Origin: Tsuneonella mangrovi
Lineage (GTDB): Bacteria; Pseudomonadota; Alphaproteobacteria; Sphingomonadales; Sphingomonadaceae
DNA: 64,000 bases
Assembly: GCF_002269345.1 (NCBI RefSeq)
Contig: NZ_CP022889.1
Span: forward strand, 2,460,501-2,524,500
Direction: 5' to 3'
Of this stretch, positions 1-9,086 are shown piece by piece (the stretch's first letter is position 1; every line of letters begins with the position of its first letter). Both the position numbers and the translations under genes were made by a program. The notes beneath the pieces were generated by a model, which was given only the letters and a program-made list of their open reading frames with translations, searched no databases and had not been told where the DNA came from.

Positions 1-164
1 GAGGCTTCGTTTCGACGGCTCAGCAATTCCTGCGCCTTCGTAGCGGCCGCGCGGCGGCGTTCGTCGAGTGCAAGCAGGTTCGCGGACTGCGGCTCGGCCC
101 CGCGGCGGGCGAGGGCGGCGTCGAAACCTTCGGGATCGTCCCGGATCAGGCGAATATCGTGCAT
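1..164 (-). CDS. serS: Seryl-tRNA synthetase, N-terminal fragment (cut by window edge)
   Basis: The minus strand read from an ATG at 164 gives 54 codons that run off the left edge. The protein begins [20 protein letters not shown] and goes on with an Arg/Glu/Ala-rich helix; this is the standard opening of bacterial seryl-tRNA synthetase, whose N-terminal coiled-coil arm grips the tRNA-Ser variable arm. The catalytic domain lies outside the window. It is transcribed away from cheA, so the 143 bases between them must hold both promoters. The identification rests on recognising the N-terminus only. Confidence 0.85.
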   Translation of the reverse strand, partial: MHDIRLIRDDPEGFDAALARRGAEPQSANLLALDERRRAAATKAQELLSRRNEA

Positions 165-307
165 GGGGCGGGCCTATGCCCCAGCCCCCGCGGCGGCGCA
201 ATGAGCGATCACGTGCCGAAAGGGCGCGCCCGCCATCGCCGAACATACGTAACGCGACCTTAACCCATTTCCGGCCATATCCCTTCCGGACAGCGGGGTA
301 GGGACGC

Positions 308-2692
308 ATGGACGATCTATTGGCCGATTTCGTCGCGGAATCGCGCGAAATGCTTGAAGCGCTGGCCAGCGAAATGGTCGAGTGGGAAGCCAATCCCACT
401 GATCGCGATCGTCTCGACAATATCTTCCGCTTTTTTCATACGGTTAAGGGAAACTGCGGGTTCTTCGACTTCCCGCGCTTAGAAGCCCTGAGCCACGCCG
501 CCGAAGATGCATTGTCCGACCTGCGAACCGGTTCACGCAAGCCCGACCGCGCACTGGTCGATGCCGTGCTGGCAGTGATCGACCGGATTGCGCTGATGGT
601 CGACGCGATCGACGCAGGCAAGGAATTCCCCGATGGCGGTGATGAAACGCTGATCGCCGCGCTGGCCGGAAACGGTACGGCTGCCGATGGCGAGCAAGTG
701 GTCGACCTGCCGCAGACTTCCGGTGAAGGCGCAGGGCAAGGCGGTTCCGCTGCCGAACGAACCAGCGCCAACGCCCGCTCGATCCGCCTGTCGGTCGACC
801 TGCTCGACCGGATCATGAGCGGCATCTCCGATATGACGCTCGCGCGCAACGAACTGGTCCGCCGGCTCGACACCCGCACCGACGACGACATCAATCGCGC
901 ATTGTCGCGCCTTTCGACCCTGCTCGACGACGTTCGCGAAGCGATCACCCACACGCGCATGCAGCGGATCGAGACGCTGTTTTCTGCGTTCCCCAGGCTG
1001 GTCCGCGACCTGTCGAGCGAACTCGGCCGCCAGGTCATGGTCGAGCTCGAAAGCGGCGACGTCGAGCTCGACCGCGAAATGGTCGAGCTGATCCGCGACC
1101 CGCTGGTCCACGTGATCCGCAATGCGATCGACCACGGGATCGAAACCCCCGCCGAGCGCCGCGCGGCAGGCAAGCGCGAGATCGGCATGTTGACGATCTG
1201 GGCGCGCCAGGCAGGCAACGAAATCCGTATCGGGATCAACGATGACGGGCGCGGGATCGACACCGACCGGCTGGTGGAAAAGGCCATCGCCGCCGGGGTC
1301 GTCACCGCTGACGGGGTTGCCGACATGAGCGAGGCCGCCCGCCTCATGCTGGTGTGCGAGCCGGGTCTTTCGACCAGCGATACGATAACCTCGGTGTCGG
1401 GTCGTGGGGTCGGGATGGACGTGGTCCACGCCAACCTCGCGCGGATCGGCGGTTCGCTCGAGATCCAGTCGACCCGGGGTAGCGGCACGCGCATCGTGCT
1501 CAAGGTGCCGCTCACGCTCAGCATCGTTCCTTCGCTGACCGTACGTATCGGCGATACCCGGTTCGCGATCCCGCGTTCCTATGTCGATGAAGTCGTGCGC
1601 ATCCGGAAGGACGATGCAGGTCGCGCGCAGGTTGGTGACCGCCAGCTGGTCACCGTGCGCGATCGCCGCATTCCCTGCCTGCCGCTGAGCGAGGTGCTCG
1701 ACACGGTGGATACCAGCGAGCGCGTGCCCGAAATCATGATCGTGATCCGCCTCGTCGGCGGCAACAAGTTCGCGCTCGCGGTCGATTCGATCCACGATCA
1801 CGAGGAACTGGTGATCAAGCCGCTTCCGCCGTTGGTGATGGACTGCGGATATTACGCCGGCACCGCCCAGCTCGACGATGGCGAGATGGTACTGATGCTC
1901 GATGTTTCGGGTGTCGCCCGCAATTCGGGGCTCGACGACGATGTCGAGCGCGTCGACGGGATTACGGTCGAGCAGACCGAGCGGGTCGAGACGGCCCGCA
2001 CCGTTCCCGCGCTGCAGTTCGTGGCGATGGACGGTTGCCGCAAGGTCATGCCGATGTCCGCAGTCCGGCGGCTCGAGACCGTCGGCGAAGGCGCGATCCG
2101 CGCCAGCTCTGGCGAAGCGCAGGTCGTGCTCGACGAAAAGATCGTGCCGCTCGTTGGCCTTGCTGACGGGAAGATGCCGGCCGGCAAGGTGCAGATCCTG
2201 CGGTTGCTCGACGGCTCGGGTTCGGAAGTCGCCTACGCCTTTGCCGAGATGATCGGCATCACCAGTATCGACGGGGCGCTGGCTCACGGCGGCGATACCA
2301 AGGCCGACGTTGCCGGGGTGGCGCTGATCGACGGCAAGCCGGTCGAAGTGGTCGATTGCCACGCGGTCTTCGCGGACCATGCCCGCGATCACGCGTCCGC
2401 AACAGCGCCGGTCTGCTTGCTGCCGGGCGACGACGCTTGGTGCCAGGATTTCCTGCGCCCGCTTGTCGAAGCGGCCGGCTACCGCGTGGTCGACAAGGAC
2501 GACGCGCAGAAGGTTGATCTCGCGATTGCGTTCCACGGTTCCGATACCGAGGTTCCTGCCAACGCGGGCCGCTCGGTGATCCTGCGCCACGCCCGCGAGG
2601 CAGGCGAGGACGCTGCCAACACGATCTATCGCTACGACCGCGAGGCGTTGAAGCGCGCACTGCGCGCGGTCGCGGCTGGAGAAGCCGCATGA
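308..2692 (+). CDS. cheA: Chemotaxis histidine kinase CheA, no P2 domain, degenerate C-terminal receiver
   Basis: 794-residue cytoplasmic kinase that autophosphorylates on His and passes phosphate to CheY and CheB. An Hpt domain fills roughly residues 1-105 with the phospho-acceptor His44 in HTVKGN. A linker to about 155 follows with no recognisable P2 (CheY-binding) domain. Then come the dimerisation helices, the HATPase domain (N box around RNAIDHGIE, then DDGRGID and GRGVGMDVV) and a CheW-like regulatory domain. The last 200 residues hold a second CheW-like stretch and a receiver-like fold in which I see no clear acidic phospho-acceptor. It opens the chemosensory operon and overlaps cheW by ATGA. 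Confidence 0.95.
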   Translation: MDDLLADFVAESREMLEALASEMVEWEANPTDRDRLDNIFRFFHTVKGNCGFFDFPRLEALSHAAEDALSDLRTGSRKPDRALVDAVLAVIDRIALMVDAIDAGKEFPDGGDETLIAALAGNGTAADGEQVVDLPQTSGEGAGQGGSAAERTSANARSIRLSVDLLDRIMSGISDMTLARNELVRRLDTRTDDDINRALSRLSTLLDDVREAITHTRMQRIETLFSAFPRLVRDLSSELGRQVMVELESGDVELDREMVELIRDPLVHVIRNAIDHGIETPAERRAAGKREIGMLTIWARQAGNEIRIGINDDGRGIDTDRLVEKAIAAGVVTADGVADMSEAARLMLVCEPGLSTSDTITSVSGRGVGMDVVHANLARIGGSLEIQSTRGSGTRIVLKVPLTLSIVPSLTVRIGDTRFAIPRSYVDEVVRIRKDDAGRAQVGDRQLVTVRDRRIPCLPLSEVLDTVDTSERVPEIMIVIRLVGGNKFALAVDSIHDHEELVIKPLPPLVMDCGYYAGTAQLDDGEMVLMLDVSGVARNSGLDDDVERVDGITVEQTERVETARTVPALQFVAMDGCRKVMPMSAVRRLETVGEGAIRASSGEAQVVLDEKIVPLVGLADGKMPAGKVQILRLLDGSGSEVAYAFAEMIGITSIDGALAHGGDTKADVAGVALIDGKPVEVVDCHAVFADHARDHASATAPVCLLPGDDAWCQDFLRPLVEAAGYRVVDKDDAQKVDLAIAFHGSDTEVPANAGRSVILRHAREAGEDAANTIYRYDREALKRALRAVAAGEAA

Positions 2693-3129
2693 GCGCCCTT
2701 TATCTCATCGTCGTCCTCGGCGGCGAGCAGGTCGCGATTCCCGCGGTTGCAGTGGAATCGGTGATCGAGCTGGAGCGCTTGACCGCTGTTCCCCGATCCG
2801 CCGCGCACGTCGCGGGCGTGACCGCGCTACGCAGTCGCCCGCTGACGGTGATCGACTGCGCCCGTTCGCTCGAACTCGAAGGCGTGCAAACCAACCTGAA
2901 GGAGGGGCGGGGCGTTGTCGTTACGATCGACGGCCACCTGTTCGCGCTTGCCGTCGATGACGTGCAGGACGTGGTCGATATCGCCGACGATCCGGACAAC
3001 GTGCCGGTCACGCTTGGCCCGCAGTGGGACCGGGTGGCAGCCGGTATGATCGAAACCGATCGCGGCGCGATCCTGGTGGTCGATCCGCAATCTATTATCA
3101 CAGGACCCGCCACAGCGCGGGCCGCATGA
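2689..3129 (+). CDS. cheW: Chemotaxis coupling protein CheW
   Basis: 146-residue scaffold protein that couples chemoreceptors to the CheA regulatory domain. The start ATG overlaps the cheA stop (ATGA), which indicates translational coupling. The sequence begins LYLIVVLGGEQVAIPAVAVE and keeps the usual CheW pattern of two small beta barrels, with a DDVQDVVDI segment near the middle, and the length is normal for the family. It lies between cheA and cheY in the same operon. The call is firm because CheA in the same operon carries the same domain and the position is canonical. Confidence 0.92.
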   Translation: MSALYLIVVLGGEQVAIPAVAVESVIELERLTAVPRSAAHVAGVTALRSRPLTVIDCARSLELEGVQTNLKEGRGVVVTIDGHLFALAVDDVQDVVDIADDPDNVPVTLGPQWDRVAAGMIETDRGAILVVDPQSIITGPATARAA

Positions 3130-3172
3130 ATTTCGGGAACGCAAACATCATGACGAAGCGGGACAACGAGCG

Positions 3173-3538
3173 ATGAAAAGCTGCCTGATAGTGGATGATT
3201 CGCGCGTCATCCGGAAAGTGTCTCGCCACATGGTCGAGACGCTCGGCATGGCTGTCGACGAGGCCGGCAACGGCGTGGAGGCACTCGAGCGGTGCGAGCA
3301 GGCCATGCCCGACGTCATCATCCTCGATTGGAACATGCCGGTGATGAGCGGGATCGAATTCATCCAGGTCCTGCGCCAGAAGCCAGGCGGGGCACACCCA
3401 AAGGTGGTGTTCTGCACCACCGAGAACGATGTCGCACATATCCGCGAAGCGATCGAAGCCGGCGCGGACGAGTACGTCATGAAGCCGTTCGACCACGACA
3501 CGCTGCAGGCCAAGCTGCAGCTGGTCGGCTGCGTCTGA
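3173..3538 (+). CDS. cheY: Response regulator CheY (single receiver domain)
   Basis: 121-residue stand-alone receiver domain. The acidic pocket is in IVDDS (Asp8, Asp9), the phospho-acceptor is Asp52 in ILDWNMP, a Thr pair sits at 82-83, and the conserved Lys104 is in MKPF. Phosphate comes from CheA. It follows cheW after 43 bases and precedes cheB. As no flagellar genes are in view, its target (flagellar motor, pilus or a c-di-GMP enzyme) cannot be told from the sequence. Confidence 0.93.
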   Translation: MKSCLIVDDSRVIRKVSRHMVETLGMAVDEAGNGVEALERCEQAMPDVIILDWNMPVMSGIEFIQVLRQKPGGAHPKVVFCTTENDVAHIREAIEAGADEYVMKPFDHDTLQAKLQLVGCV

Positions 3539-3549
3539 GCGGTGGAGGC

Positions 3550-4641
3550 GTGGCTCTCGACGATCCGATAGACACCGGGCGGTTCGCCGGACCGGGCCCG
3601 CGCGGAGGTACTATCCGGGTGATGGTGGTCGACGATTCGGTCACTGCCCGGGCGGTTTTTTCGCGCGTAATCGCACCCGAACCGGACATGGACATTGTCG
3701 CCCTCGCGAGCACGGCAGAGGAAGCGTTGGCGACACTGCCGAGTATCCCGGTGGACGTTATCCTGCTCGATCTCGAGATGCCTGGGCGCGGGGGGCTGGA
3801 TGCGCTGCCCGACATGCTTGCATGCGCGCGAGGGGCGCAAGTCCTGGTGGTCTCGACACTGACCAAGGCAGGCGCCGAAGCGACGCTGAGAGCGCTCTCG
3901 CTGGGTGCCGCCGACACGCTTGAAAAGCCGCATCCCGGATGCTTCGACAGCGCCTATCGTGAGGAACTGGTCAAGCGCGTTCGCACTCTCGGCGCGAAGT
4001 CGGGCAAGACCGTTCCGCCATCCTCCCTGCCGATAAGGACGGCTGGCGGCCTCGCCCGGAAAAAGCGCCCCAAGATTCTCGCGATCGGTGCATCCACCGG
4101 TGGGATCCATGCACTGCGGGCGTTCTTCGACGAGCTTCCGCGCTGCATCGGCATCCCGATCTTGATTACCCAGCACCTGCCTTCCTCGTTCATGGCGCCG
4201 TTTGCTGAACAGATCGCCAGCTTCTCGCATCGACCGGCCGCGGTCGCGCAAGATGGTGCGGTGTTGCAGCCCGATGAAGTTTTGGTCGCGCCAGGCCATG
4301 CCCACATCACCGTGGTCGAGCGCCGCTCGCGGTTTGAAGTCCGGCTCGACGAGCGCAGCGCAGCCAGCGGCTGCCGTCCATCGGTCGATCCGATGCTTGC
4401 TTCGCTGGCAGCCGTTACGGATGGCCATGCGCTGGCAGTGATCCTCTCCGGGATGGGCCGCGACGGGGCAATCGGTGCAAGCGACCTTCATGCCGCCGGC
4501 GGTACGCTGATGGTGCAGGACGAAGCCTCGAGCGCAGTCTGGGGAATGCCGGGCGCGATCGCCCGTGCAGGGCTGGCGAGCCAGGTCCTGCCACCCGAAC
4601 AGCTTGCCCGACAGGTCCCGGTCAGCGTGGACGCCGCCTAA
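3550..4641 (+). CDS. cheB: Chemotaxis methylesterase CheB
   Basis: Two-domain enzyme that removes methyl groups from receptor glutamates (and deamidates glutamine) when phosphorylated by CheA. With the GTG at 3550 the receiver domain spans about 22-145 (phospho-acceptor Asp74 in LLDLEMPG). The esterase domain follows with the Ser182 (ASTGG), His209 (TQHLP), Asp305 (GMGRDG) triad. The start is uncertain: 3550 has no spaced Shine-Dalgarno, while a GTG at 3619 and an ATG at 3622 lie 10-13 bases after GGAGG (3604-3608) but would trim the first beta strand. The stop overlaps cheR as TAATG. Confidence 0.92.
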   Translation: MALDDPIDTGRFAGPGPRGGTIRVMVVDDSVTARAVFSRVIAPEPDMDIVALASTAEEALATLPSIPVDVILLDLEMPGRGGLDALPDMLACARGAQVLVVSTLTKAGAEATLRALSLGAADTLEKPHPGCFDSAYREELVKRVRTLGAKSGKTVPPSSLPIRTAGGLARKKRPKILAIGASTGGIHALRAFFDELPRCIGIPILITQHLPSSFMAPFAEQIASFSHRPAAVAQDGAVLQPDEVLVAPGHAHITVVERRSRFEVRLDERSAASGCRPSVDPMLASLAAVTDGHALAVILSGMGRDGAIGASDLHAAGGTLMVQDEASSAVWGMPGAIARAGLASQVLPPEQLARQVPVSVDAA

Positions 4642-5474
4642 TGGAGCACAGCGAATTTTCGGTCCAGGTGATCGCCGACCTGCTGTTTCGGCGCACCGGT
4701 CAATCGCTCGGCAAGAACCGTCGCTGGCGGATCGGTACGGCGCTGGCCGGTTTGACGCGCGAGCACGGATTTTCCTCGATCGACCAACTGGTGGTGCAAC
4801 TTACCCGGCCCGGACAGGCCGGGCTCGAACAGCAAGTGGTCGAGGCGCTGCTCAACAACGAGACTTACTTTTTCCGCGACCGTGCGATGTTCCAGCATCT
4901 CGAACGGCAGGTGCTTCCGCAGGTCGCTCGAAATCGCGAAGCGACCCGGAAAATCTCCATCTGGTCGGCAGGTTGTTCGACCGGACAGGAGGTGCTCTCG
5001 CTGGCGATGATTTTTGCCGCCGATCCGACGCGTTGGGACGGCTGGAATATCGACATTCTCGGTACCGACGTTTCTGGCGCGGTGATCGATGCCGCGCGCG
5101 TCGGGCGCTATGCCCATTTCGAGGTCCAGCGCGGCCTCGGAGTTATGGAGATGCTCAACAACTTCGACGAGACCCAGGACGGCTGGCGGGTCAAAAGCGA
5201 CCTGCTGCGGCGCGTACGGTTCGAGCGCCACAACCTGCTCGACGGGCCGCCGACAAGCTGCAGGTTCGACCTCGTGCTGTGCCGCAACGTGCTGCTCTAC
5301 TTCGAAGGGGAGACGCGCAGGAAGGGCGTTTCGCAGCTGACAGCAGCGCTCGCGGACGACGGTGTGCTGATGGTCGGCGGGGGAGAGACGCTGGTCAGCC
5401 TGACCGACTTGGTCGTACCCAGCCCGGACATTTCGGGGGTGTACCGAAGGCCGCCTGCGGCGCGCGCGGCCTGA
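4641..5474 (+). CDS. cheR: Chemoreceptor methyltransferase CheR
   Basis: 277-residue S-adenosylmethionine-dependent methyltransferase that methylates receptor glutamates, opposing CheB. It has an N-terminal helical domain (to about residue 80), then the Rossmann fold with the SAM loop WSAGCSTGQE near 110 and FDLVLCRNVLLYF near 210. The ATG overlaps the cheB stop (TAATG), so translation is coupled. The receptor at the end of the operon has no obvious C-terminal CheR-tethering pentapeptide, so docking is probably direct to the methylation helices. Confidence 0.94.
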   Translation: MEHSEFSVQVIADLLFRRTGQSLGKNRRWRIGTALAGLTREHGFSSIDQLVVQLTRPGQAGLEQQVVEALLNNETYFFRDRAMFQHLERQVLPQVARNREATRKISIWSAGCSTGQEVLSLAMIFAADPTRWDGWNIDILGTDVSGAVIDAARVGRYAHFEVQRGLGVMEMLNNFDETQDGWRVKSDLLRRVRFERHNLLDGPPTSCRFDLVLCRNVLLYFEGETRRKGVSQLTAALADDGVLMVGGGETLVSLTDLVVPSPDISGVYRRPPAARAA

Positions 5475-5572
5475 TGAGAGAAACGCGACAAATAAATATC
5501 TAATTATCAGAGTATTACGATCACCAATCGTGCTCAACCAATGCTTAATCGCTTGAGTGCATAAGGATCGTT

Positions 5573-5588
5573 GCAATTGCGCAATTGC
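5573..5588. promoter_or_regulatory. 16-bp perfect palindrome before the GGDEF/EAL gene
   Basis: GCAATTGCGCAATTGC reads the same on both strands and lies 17 bases before the chosen ATG at 5606, in the AT-richer gap after cheR. A smaller inverted repeat, ACGAT-N5-ATCGT, lies at 5517-5531. Either could be an operator that lets the GGDEF/EAL and receptor genes be controlled apart from cheA-R. The regulator is unknown. Confidence 0.4.
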
Positions 5589-5605
5589 GTTGGGGAAGAT
5601 ACGGG

Positions 5606-7135
5606 ATGATGGCTCGCTGGCCAAGCGAACAGGTGAGGACGAAGGCGCTGGTGATCGCACCGGTCGTCGTGCTGAGCCTGTTGTTTACCGGCCTCGTGGC
5701 TGGCATCCTCATAAAGACAGACGCGGTCACCCGCGTTTCGCACGGCGAGTTGCTCGCCGCCGCGATGGTCTATGCCCTGGCGGTCTATGTTGTCCTCCGC
5801 GTGGGACATGCGGCAGTCCAGAGCCTTGAAAAAATCGGCCTGACCGACAGCCTTGCCGGGGTTCCCAACCGCCGGGCGCTGCACATCGACGCAGCGCGTC
5901 CGCACGCCCAGTCGCGCGAGATGGCGCTCGCGCTGATCGACCTCGACGGCTTCAAGATGGTCAACGACCATTATGGCCACAGCGTCGGCGACCGCGTGAT
6001 CAAGGAATGCGGCCGCATCCTGGCGGAACTGTGCGGCAAAGAAGCGACTTCGTATCGCCTCGGCGGCGATGAGTTTGCGGTGATGGTCAGGGGGCCGATC
6101 GCCAAGAACATCCTCGAGAGCATTTGCCGGAACCTGCTCAACCAGTTGGCATCGCCGATCATGATCGACGATCGCACGATCATTCTTGGTGCGAGCATCG
6201 GGCTGTCGCACAGCACCGGCAGCGATGGGCTGAGTTCTTCGGAGCTGCTTCGCCGCGCGGACGTGGCGATGTACGTATCCAAGACTTCCGGCAAGATGCG
6301 CTGCACCTGGTTCAGCGCCGAATTCGATTGTCGCCGCGAAGAAGCACGCCAGATCGAATCTGACCTCCGCAAGGCGCTTGATGCCGATCAGTTCCGGGTC
6401 AAGTACCAGCCACTGGTCGACGCCAAGAGCGGCGAGATCGTCGTGGTCGAGGCGCTGTTGCGCTGGGAGCGACCCGACGGGATTCCGATCGGGCCGGACG
6501 TTTTTATTCCAATCGCGGAGGAGTCGGGGCTGATCGGTGCGATCGGCCTGTGGGTCTTGCGCCAGGCGTGCATCGATGCGCTCGCATGGGAAGGCATCAA
6601 GCTTTCGGTTAACGTCTCTGCCGCCCAGCTGCGCGATCCCGATTTCCCGTTCCAGCTCGGCATGATCCTCGAGGAAACCGGATTTCCTGCGAACCGCCTC
6701 GAGCTCGAAGTGACCGAGACCTATCTCGTGGTGGATCCGAGTGTCGCGGCGCGCAGCTTCGACATGATCAAGCAGTTCGGCGTCGGCGTAGTGCTCGACG
6801 ATTTCGGGACCGGCTACGCCTCGATCGGATTCCTCCGCAAGTTCCAGTTCGGCAAGCTCAAGCTCGACCGTTCGCTGATCGTCGAAGCGGCGACCGACGA
6901 AAGCTCGCGCGCGATGGTCGTTTCGAGCATCGCGGTGGCCCGGGCAATGAACATGGATGTCACTGCCGAAGGGGTGGAGACCGAAGCACAGCTGGAACTC
7001 GTTCGGGTTGCCGGCTGCGACCAGATCCAGGGCTGGTATTTCTACAAGGCGATCGACGCCGCCGAAGTCACCGAACAACTGGCATTGGCCGGGCGTCGGG
7101 ACGATGACGGAACTATTGCAATTGGAGCTGCATGA
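5606..7135 (+). CDS. Membrane GGDEF-EAL protein (c-di-GMP synthesis/breakdown)
   Basis: 509-residue protein with two N-terminal membrane helices (about residues 10-60) and almost no extra-cytoplasmic loop. A GGDEF domain follows (intact motif in [10 protein letters not shown], about residue 153, preceded by [10 protein letters not shown]), then an EAL domain (intact VEALLRWER about 282, DDFGTG later). Both active sites look complete, so it may make or degrade cyclic-di-GMP; no RxxD inhibitory site is seen just before GGDEF. Start chosen at ATG 5606 because GGGGA lies 9 bases upstream; a TTG at 5585 is also in frame. It ends inside the receptor gene's start (ATGA). Confidence 0.9.
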   Translation: MMARWPSEQVRTKALVIAPVVVLSLLFTGLVAGILIKTDAVTRVSHGELLAAAMVYALAVYVVLRVGHAAVQSLEKIGLTDSLAGVPNRRALHIDAARPHAQSREMALALIDLDGFKMVNDHYGHSVGDRVIKECGRILAELCGKEATSYRLGGDEFAVMVRGPIAKNILESICRNLLNQLASPIMIDDRTIILGASIGLSHSTGSDGLSSSELLRRADVAMYVSKTSGKMRCTWFSAEFDCRREEARQIESDLRKALDADQFRVKYQPLVDAKSGEIVVVEALLRWERPDGIPIGPDVFIPIAEESGLIGAIGLWVLRQACIDALAWEGIKLSVNVSAAQLRDPDFPFQLGMILEETGFPANRLELEVTETYLVVDPSVAARSFDMIKQFGVGVVLDDFGTGYASIGFLRKFQFGKLKLDRSLIVEAATDESSRAMVVSSIAVARAMNMDVTAEGVETEAQLELVRVAGCDQIQGWYFYKAIDAAEVTEQLALAGRRDDDGTIAIGAA

Positions 7136-8847
7136 TGGACATGTCGGGTAAATTCGTTCCTGCTGATGGCGCAGATGCGGCCAGCATCTCGGACAAGCTG
7201 ATACGGTTTTCCGGCCTTCGTGGCGGGACGATCGAGCAGCGGCTCGGGCGAATTCTCAAGCATTTCTTCATCACCGCGCTGCTGGTGGGGATTACCACCA
7301 TGGGCTGGCTCGCGTTCTCCGACTACCAGTTCCGTGTCGCGACCGACCTTGCGCACACCGCCGACCAGCTGGTTCAGGTCAACAGCGACATGATGGTTGC
7401 CGATCAGCACTACCGCGATTTCGTCAAGACCGGCGACGATACGGCGCTTGCCGATATGACGAGCGCCGTTTCCGCAGCGAGCAAGGACGCGCTCGTCCTC
7501 CAGAAGGCAGTTGGTCCGGAGGGGGTCATCCCGGCCGCCGATACGGCAAACCTCGTCGCAGTGACCGGCGATTTCGCGCGCCAGTTGGCTGCCGGCAGGA
7601 CCGATCCGGCGACGCTCGAAGCCGGGATCGGCAAGACCAGAGAAGCGAGCGTTGCCATCCAGGGCATCGCGCAAACGATGCTCAAGACGCAGGTTGCCAA
7701 GGGTCTCGAGGGGATCGGCGCATTCCGCTACCTCGCGATCCCGTTGATCCTGTGGGCGTTGATCGCGATCGCCTACAGCAGGGCGGCGGTCCGTGTTGTC
7801 CAGTCGGACATCGTCAAGCCGCTGGCCGAAGTCACACCGATCTGGGCGAAGCTGATCAACCGCGAGCCGGTCGATCATATCCCCTATACCGACTTCGACG
7901 ACGAGATTGGCGACCAGACCCGGGCGCAGGAGTTCTTCAAGACCGGGGTCGAGGAGTACGACGACATTCGTGCCAAGCGCGGCGAGCAGCGCAAGAAGCA
8001 CGACGAACAGATCAAGGACCTGTCCGACAAGTTCGAACGCACCGTCGGCGACGTAGTTAGCGGCGTGGCTGCAGCAGCAAGCCAGCTACAGACGACCGCC
8101 GCCTCGATGGCGAGCACCGCGGAACAGTCCTCGTTGCAGACCAGCGAAGTCTCGCGCAGCTTGGCCGAAGCATCGGCCGGGGTGACTGCCGCAGCTGCAG
8201 CGTGCGACGAGTTCGCGATGTCGATCGGCGAGATCAGCCGCCAGGCAGCGAATTCGGCCGAACTGGCACGCACTGCTACGTCGGCTGCAGCAGACGCCGA
8301 TTCGACGATTTCGGCACTGTCTGACCTGGCCGCTCAGGTCGGGAGGATCGTCGAGCTGATTTCCACGATCGCCAAGCGTACCAACCTGCTGGCACTCAAC
8401 GCCTCTATCGAAGCGGCGCGCGGCGGCGAGGCAGGGCGCGGGTTTGCGGTCGTCGCGTCCGAGGTCAAGGACCTTGCGACGCAGACCGGCAAGGCCACCG
8501 ATGAGGTGTCCGCCCAGATCAAGGCGATCCAGGACACCACCGGGGCGAGCGTCGATGCACTGCGCTCGATCGCCGGACAGATCAAGCAGCTGGAAACCAC
8601 TGCGGTCTCGATCGCTGCCGCGGTGGATCAGCAGTCGGTCGCCGGACAGGACCTTGCGCGCAGCATCGATCGCGCCGCGCGCAGCACCGAAGACGTATCG
8701 GCCAATATCTCGATGGTCCGCGAAACCTCGCTGGCCACCGGCAGCGCGGCGAACCAGGTGTTGACGTCTTCGACCGAGCTCGAACAGCAGGCTGGCACAC
8801 TGCGCGCGCAGGTTGGCGAATTCCTCGCCCACGTGCGCACTTCCTGA
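7132..8847 (+). CDS. Methyl-accepting chemotaxis protein
   Basis: 571-residue chemoreceptor. A helix at about 42-62 and another near 200-220 enclose a periplasmic helical domain of about 140 residues, followed by a HAMP-like linker and a long coiled-coil signalling domain. The highly conserved hairpin tip that contacts CheA and CheW is present ([20 protein letters not shown]). The ligand domain is not one I can name. The start overlaps the GGDEF/EAL stop; a second ATG at 7135 is better spaced from GGAG (7124-7127). It is the last gene of the chemosensory block and is followed by a terminator. Confidence 0.93.
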   Translation: MMDMSGKFVPADGADAASISDKLIRFSGLRGGTIEQRLGRILKHFFITALLVGITTMGWLAFSDYQFRVATDLAHTADQLVQVNSDMMVADQHYRDFVKTGDDTALADMTSAVSAASKDALVLQKAVGPEGVIPAADTANLVAVTGDFARQLAAGRTDPATLEAGIGKTREASVAIQGIAQTMLKTQVAKGLEGIGAFRYLAIPLILWALIAIAYSRAAVRVVQSDIVKPLAEVTPIWAKLINREPVDHIPYTDFDDEIGDQTRAQEFFKTGVEEYDDIRAKRGEQRKKHDEQIKDLSDKFERTVGDVVSGVAAAASQLQTTAASMASTAEQSSLQTSEVSRSLAEASAGVTAAAAACDEFAMSIGEISRQAANSAELARTATSAAADADSTISALSDLAAQVGRIVELISTIAKRTNLLALNASIEAARGGEAGRGFAVVASEVKDLATQTGKATDEVSAQIKAIQDTTGASVDALRSIAGQIKQLETTAVSIAAAVDQQSVAGQDLARSIDRAARSTEDVSANISMVRETSLATGSAANQVLTSSTELEQQAGTLRAQVGEFLAHVRTS

Positions 8848-8875
8848 CGGACGACAAGCCCGAACCGGGAAACGA

Positions 8876-8910
8876 AAAGCCCGCCTGCTCAAATCGAGCG
8901 GGCGGGCTTT
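8876..8910 (+). terminator. Rho-independent terminator of the chemosensory operon
   Basis: AAAGCCCGCC pairs with GGCGGGCTTT, with further pairing of CTGCTC with GAGCGG around an AAAT loop. It lies 28 bases after the receptor stop codon and touches the left border of the integrated island at 8912. Confidence 0.9.
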
Positions 8911-8911
8911 C

Positions 8912-8965
8912 GAGATGGTGGGCGCGACAGGGATTGAACCTGTGACCCCACCCGTGTGAAGGGTG
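8912..8965. repeat. Left attachment-site copy (tRNA-Val 3' remnant)
   Basis: 54 bp identical to 19252-19305. It contains the T arm, acceptor 3' strand and part of the anticodon stem of tRNA-Val on the minus strand, then diverges at GGAAAGC where a real tRNA would continue into the D arm. It is therefore a leftover of integration and not a gene. Confidence 0.92.
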
Positions 8966-9046
8966 GGAAAGCGGGCATCAGCGGCTTTACGCGGACGATA
9001 AAATCCAATAAAAACAGTTATGGGCGTTCAGACGTGTCCGTCCATG

Positions 9047-9068
9047 TTTTTCATGTTTTTTTCATGGA
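9047..9068. repeat. Left inner direct repeat, candidate integrase arm-type site
   Basis: A 22-bp run containing two TTTCATG-like words around seven Ts is identical to 19200-19221 and in the same orientation. It lies 81 bp inside the left attachment site and just before the integrase start. Arm-binding sites of tyrosine integrases are typically short repeats placed like this on both sides of the core, so this role is likely but inferred. Confidence 0.6.
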
Positions 9069-9086
9069 TTTTGGAGTGCCCCGAAA

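Noticed and set aside
68-301. Plus-strand ORF of 77 codons at the left end
   Set aside because: It overlaps the clear serS N-terminus on the other strand and is Arg/Pro-rich junk.
533-2590. Long minus-strand ORF of 685 codons opposite cheA
   Set aside because: It is an antisense shadow of high-GC cheA, with a composition rich in Asp, His and Arg and no recognisable motif.
8916-8965. Second tRNA-Val gene
   Set aside because: Only the 3' part exists; the sequence diverges into non-tRNA at 8966, so it is an attachment-site remnant.
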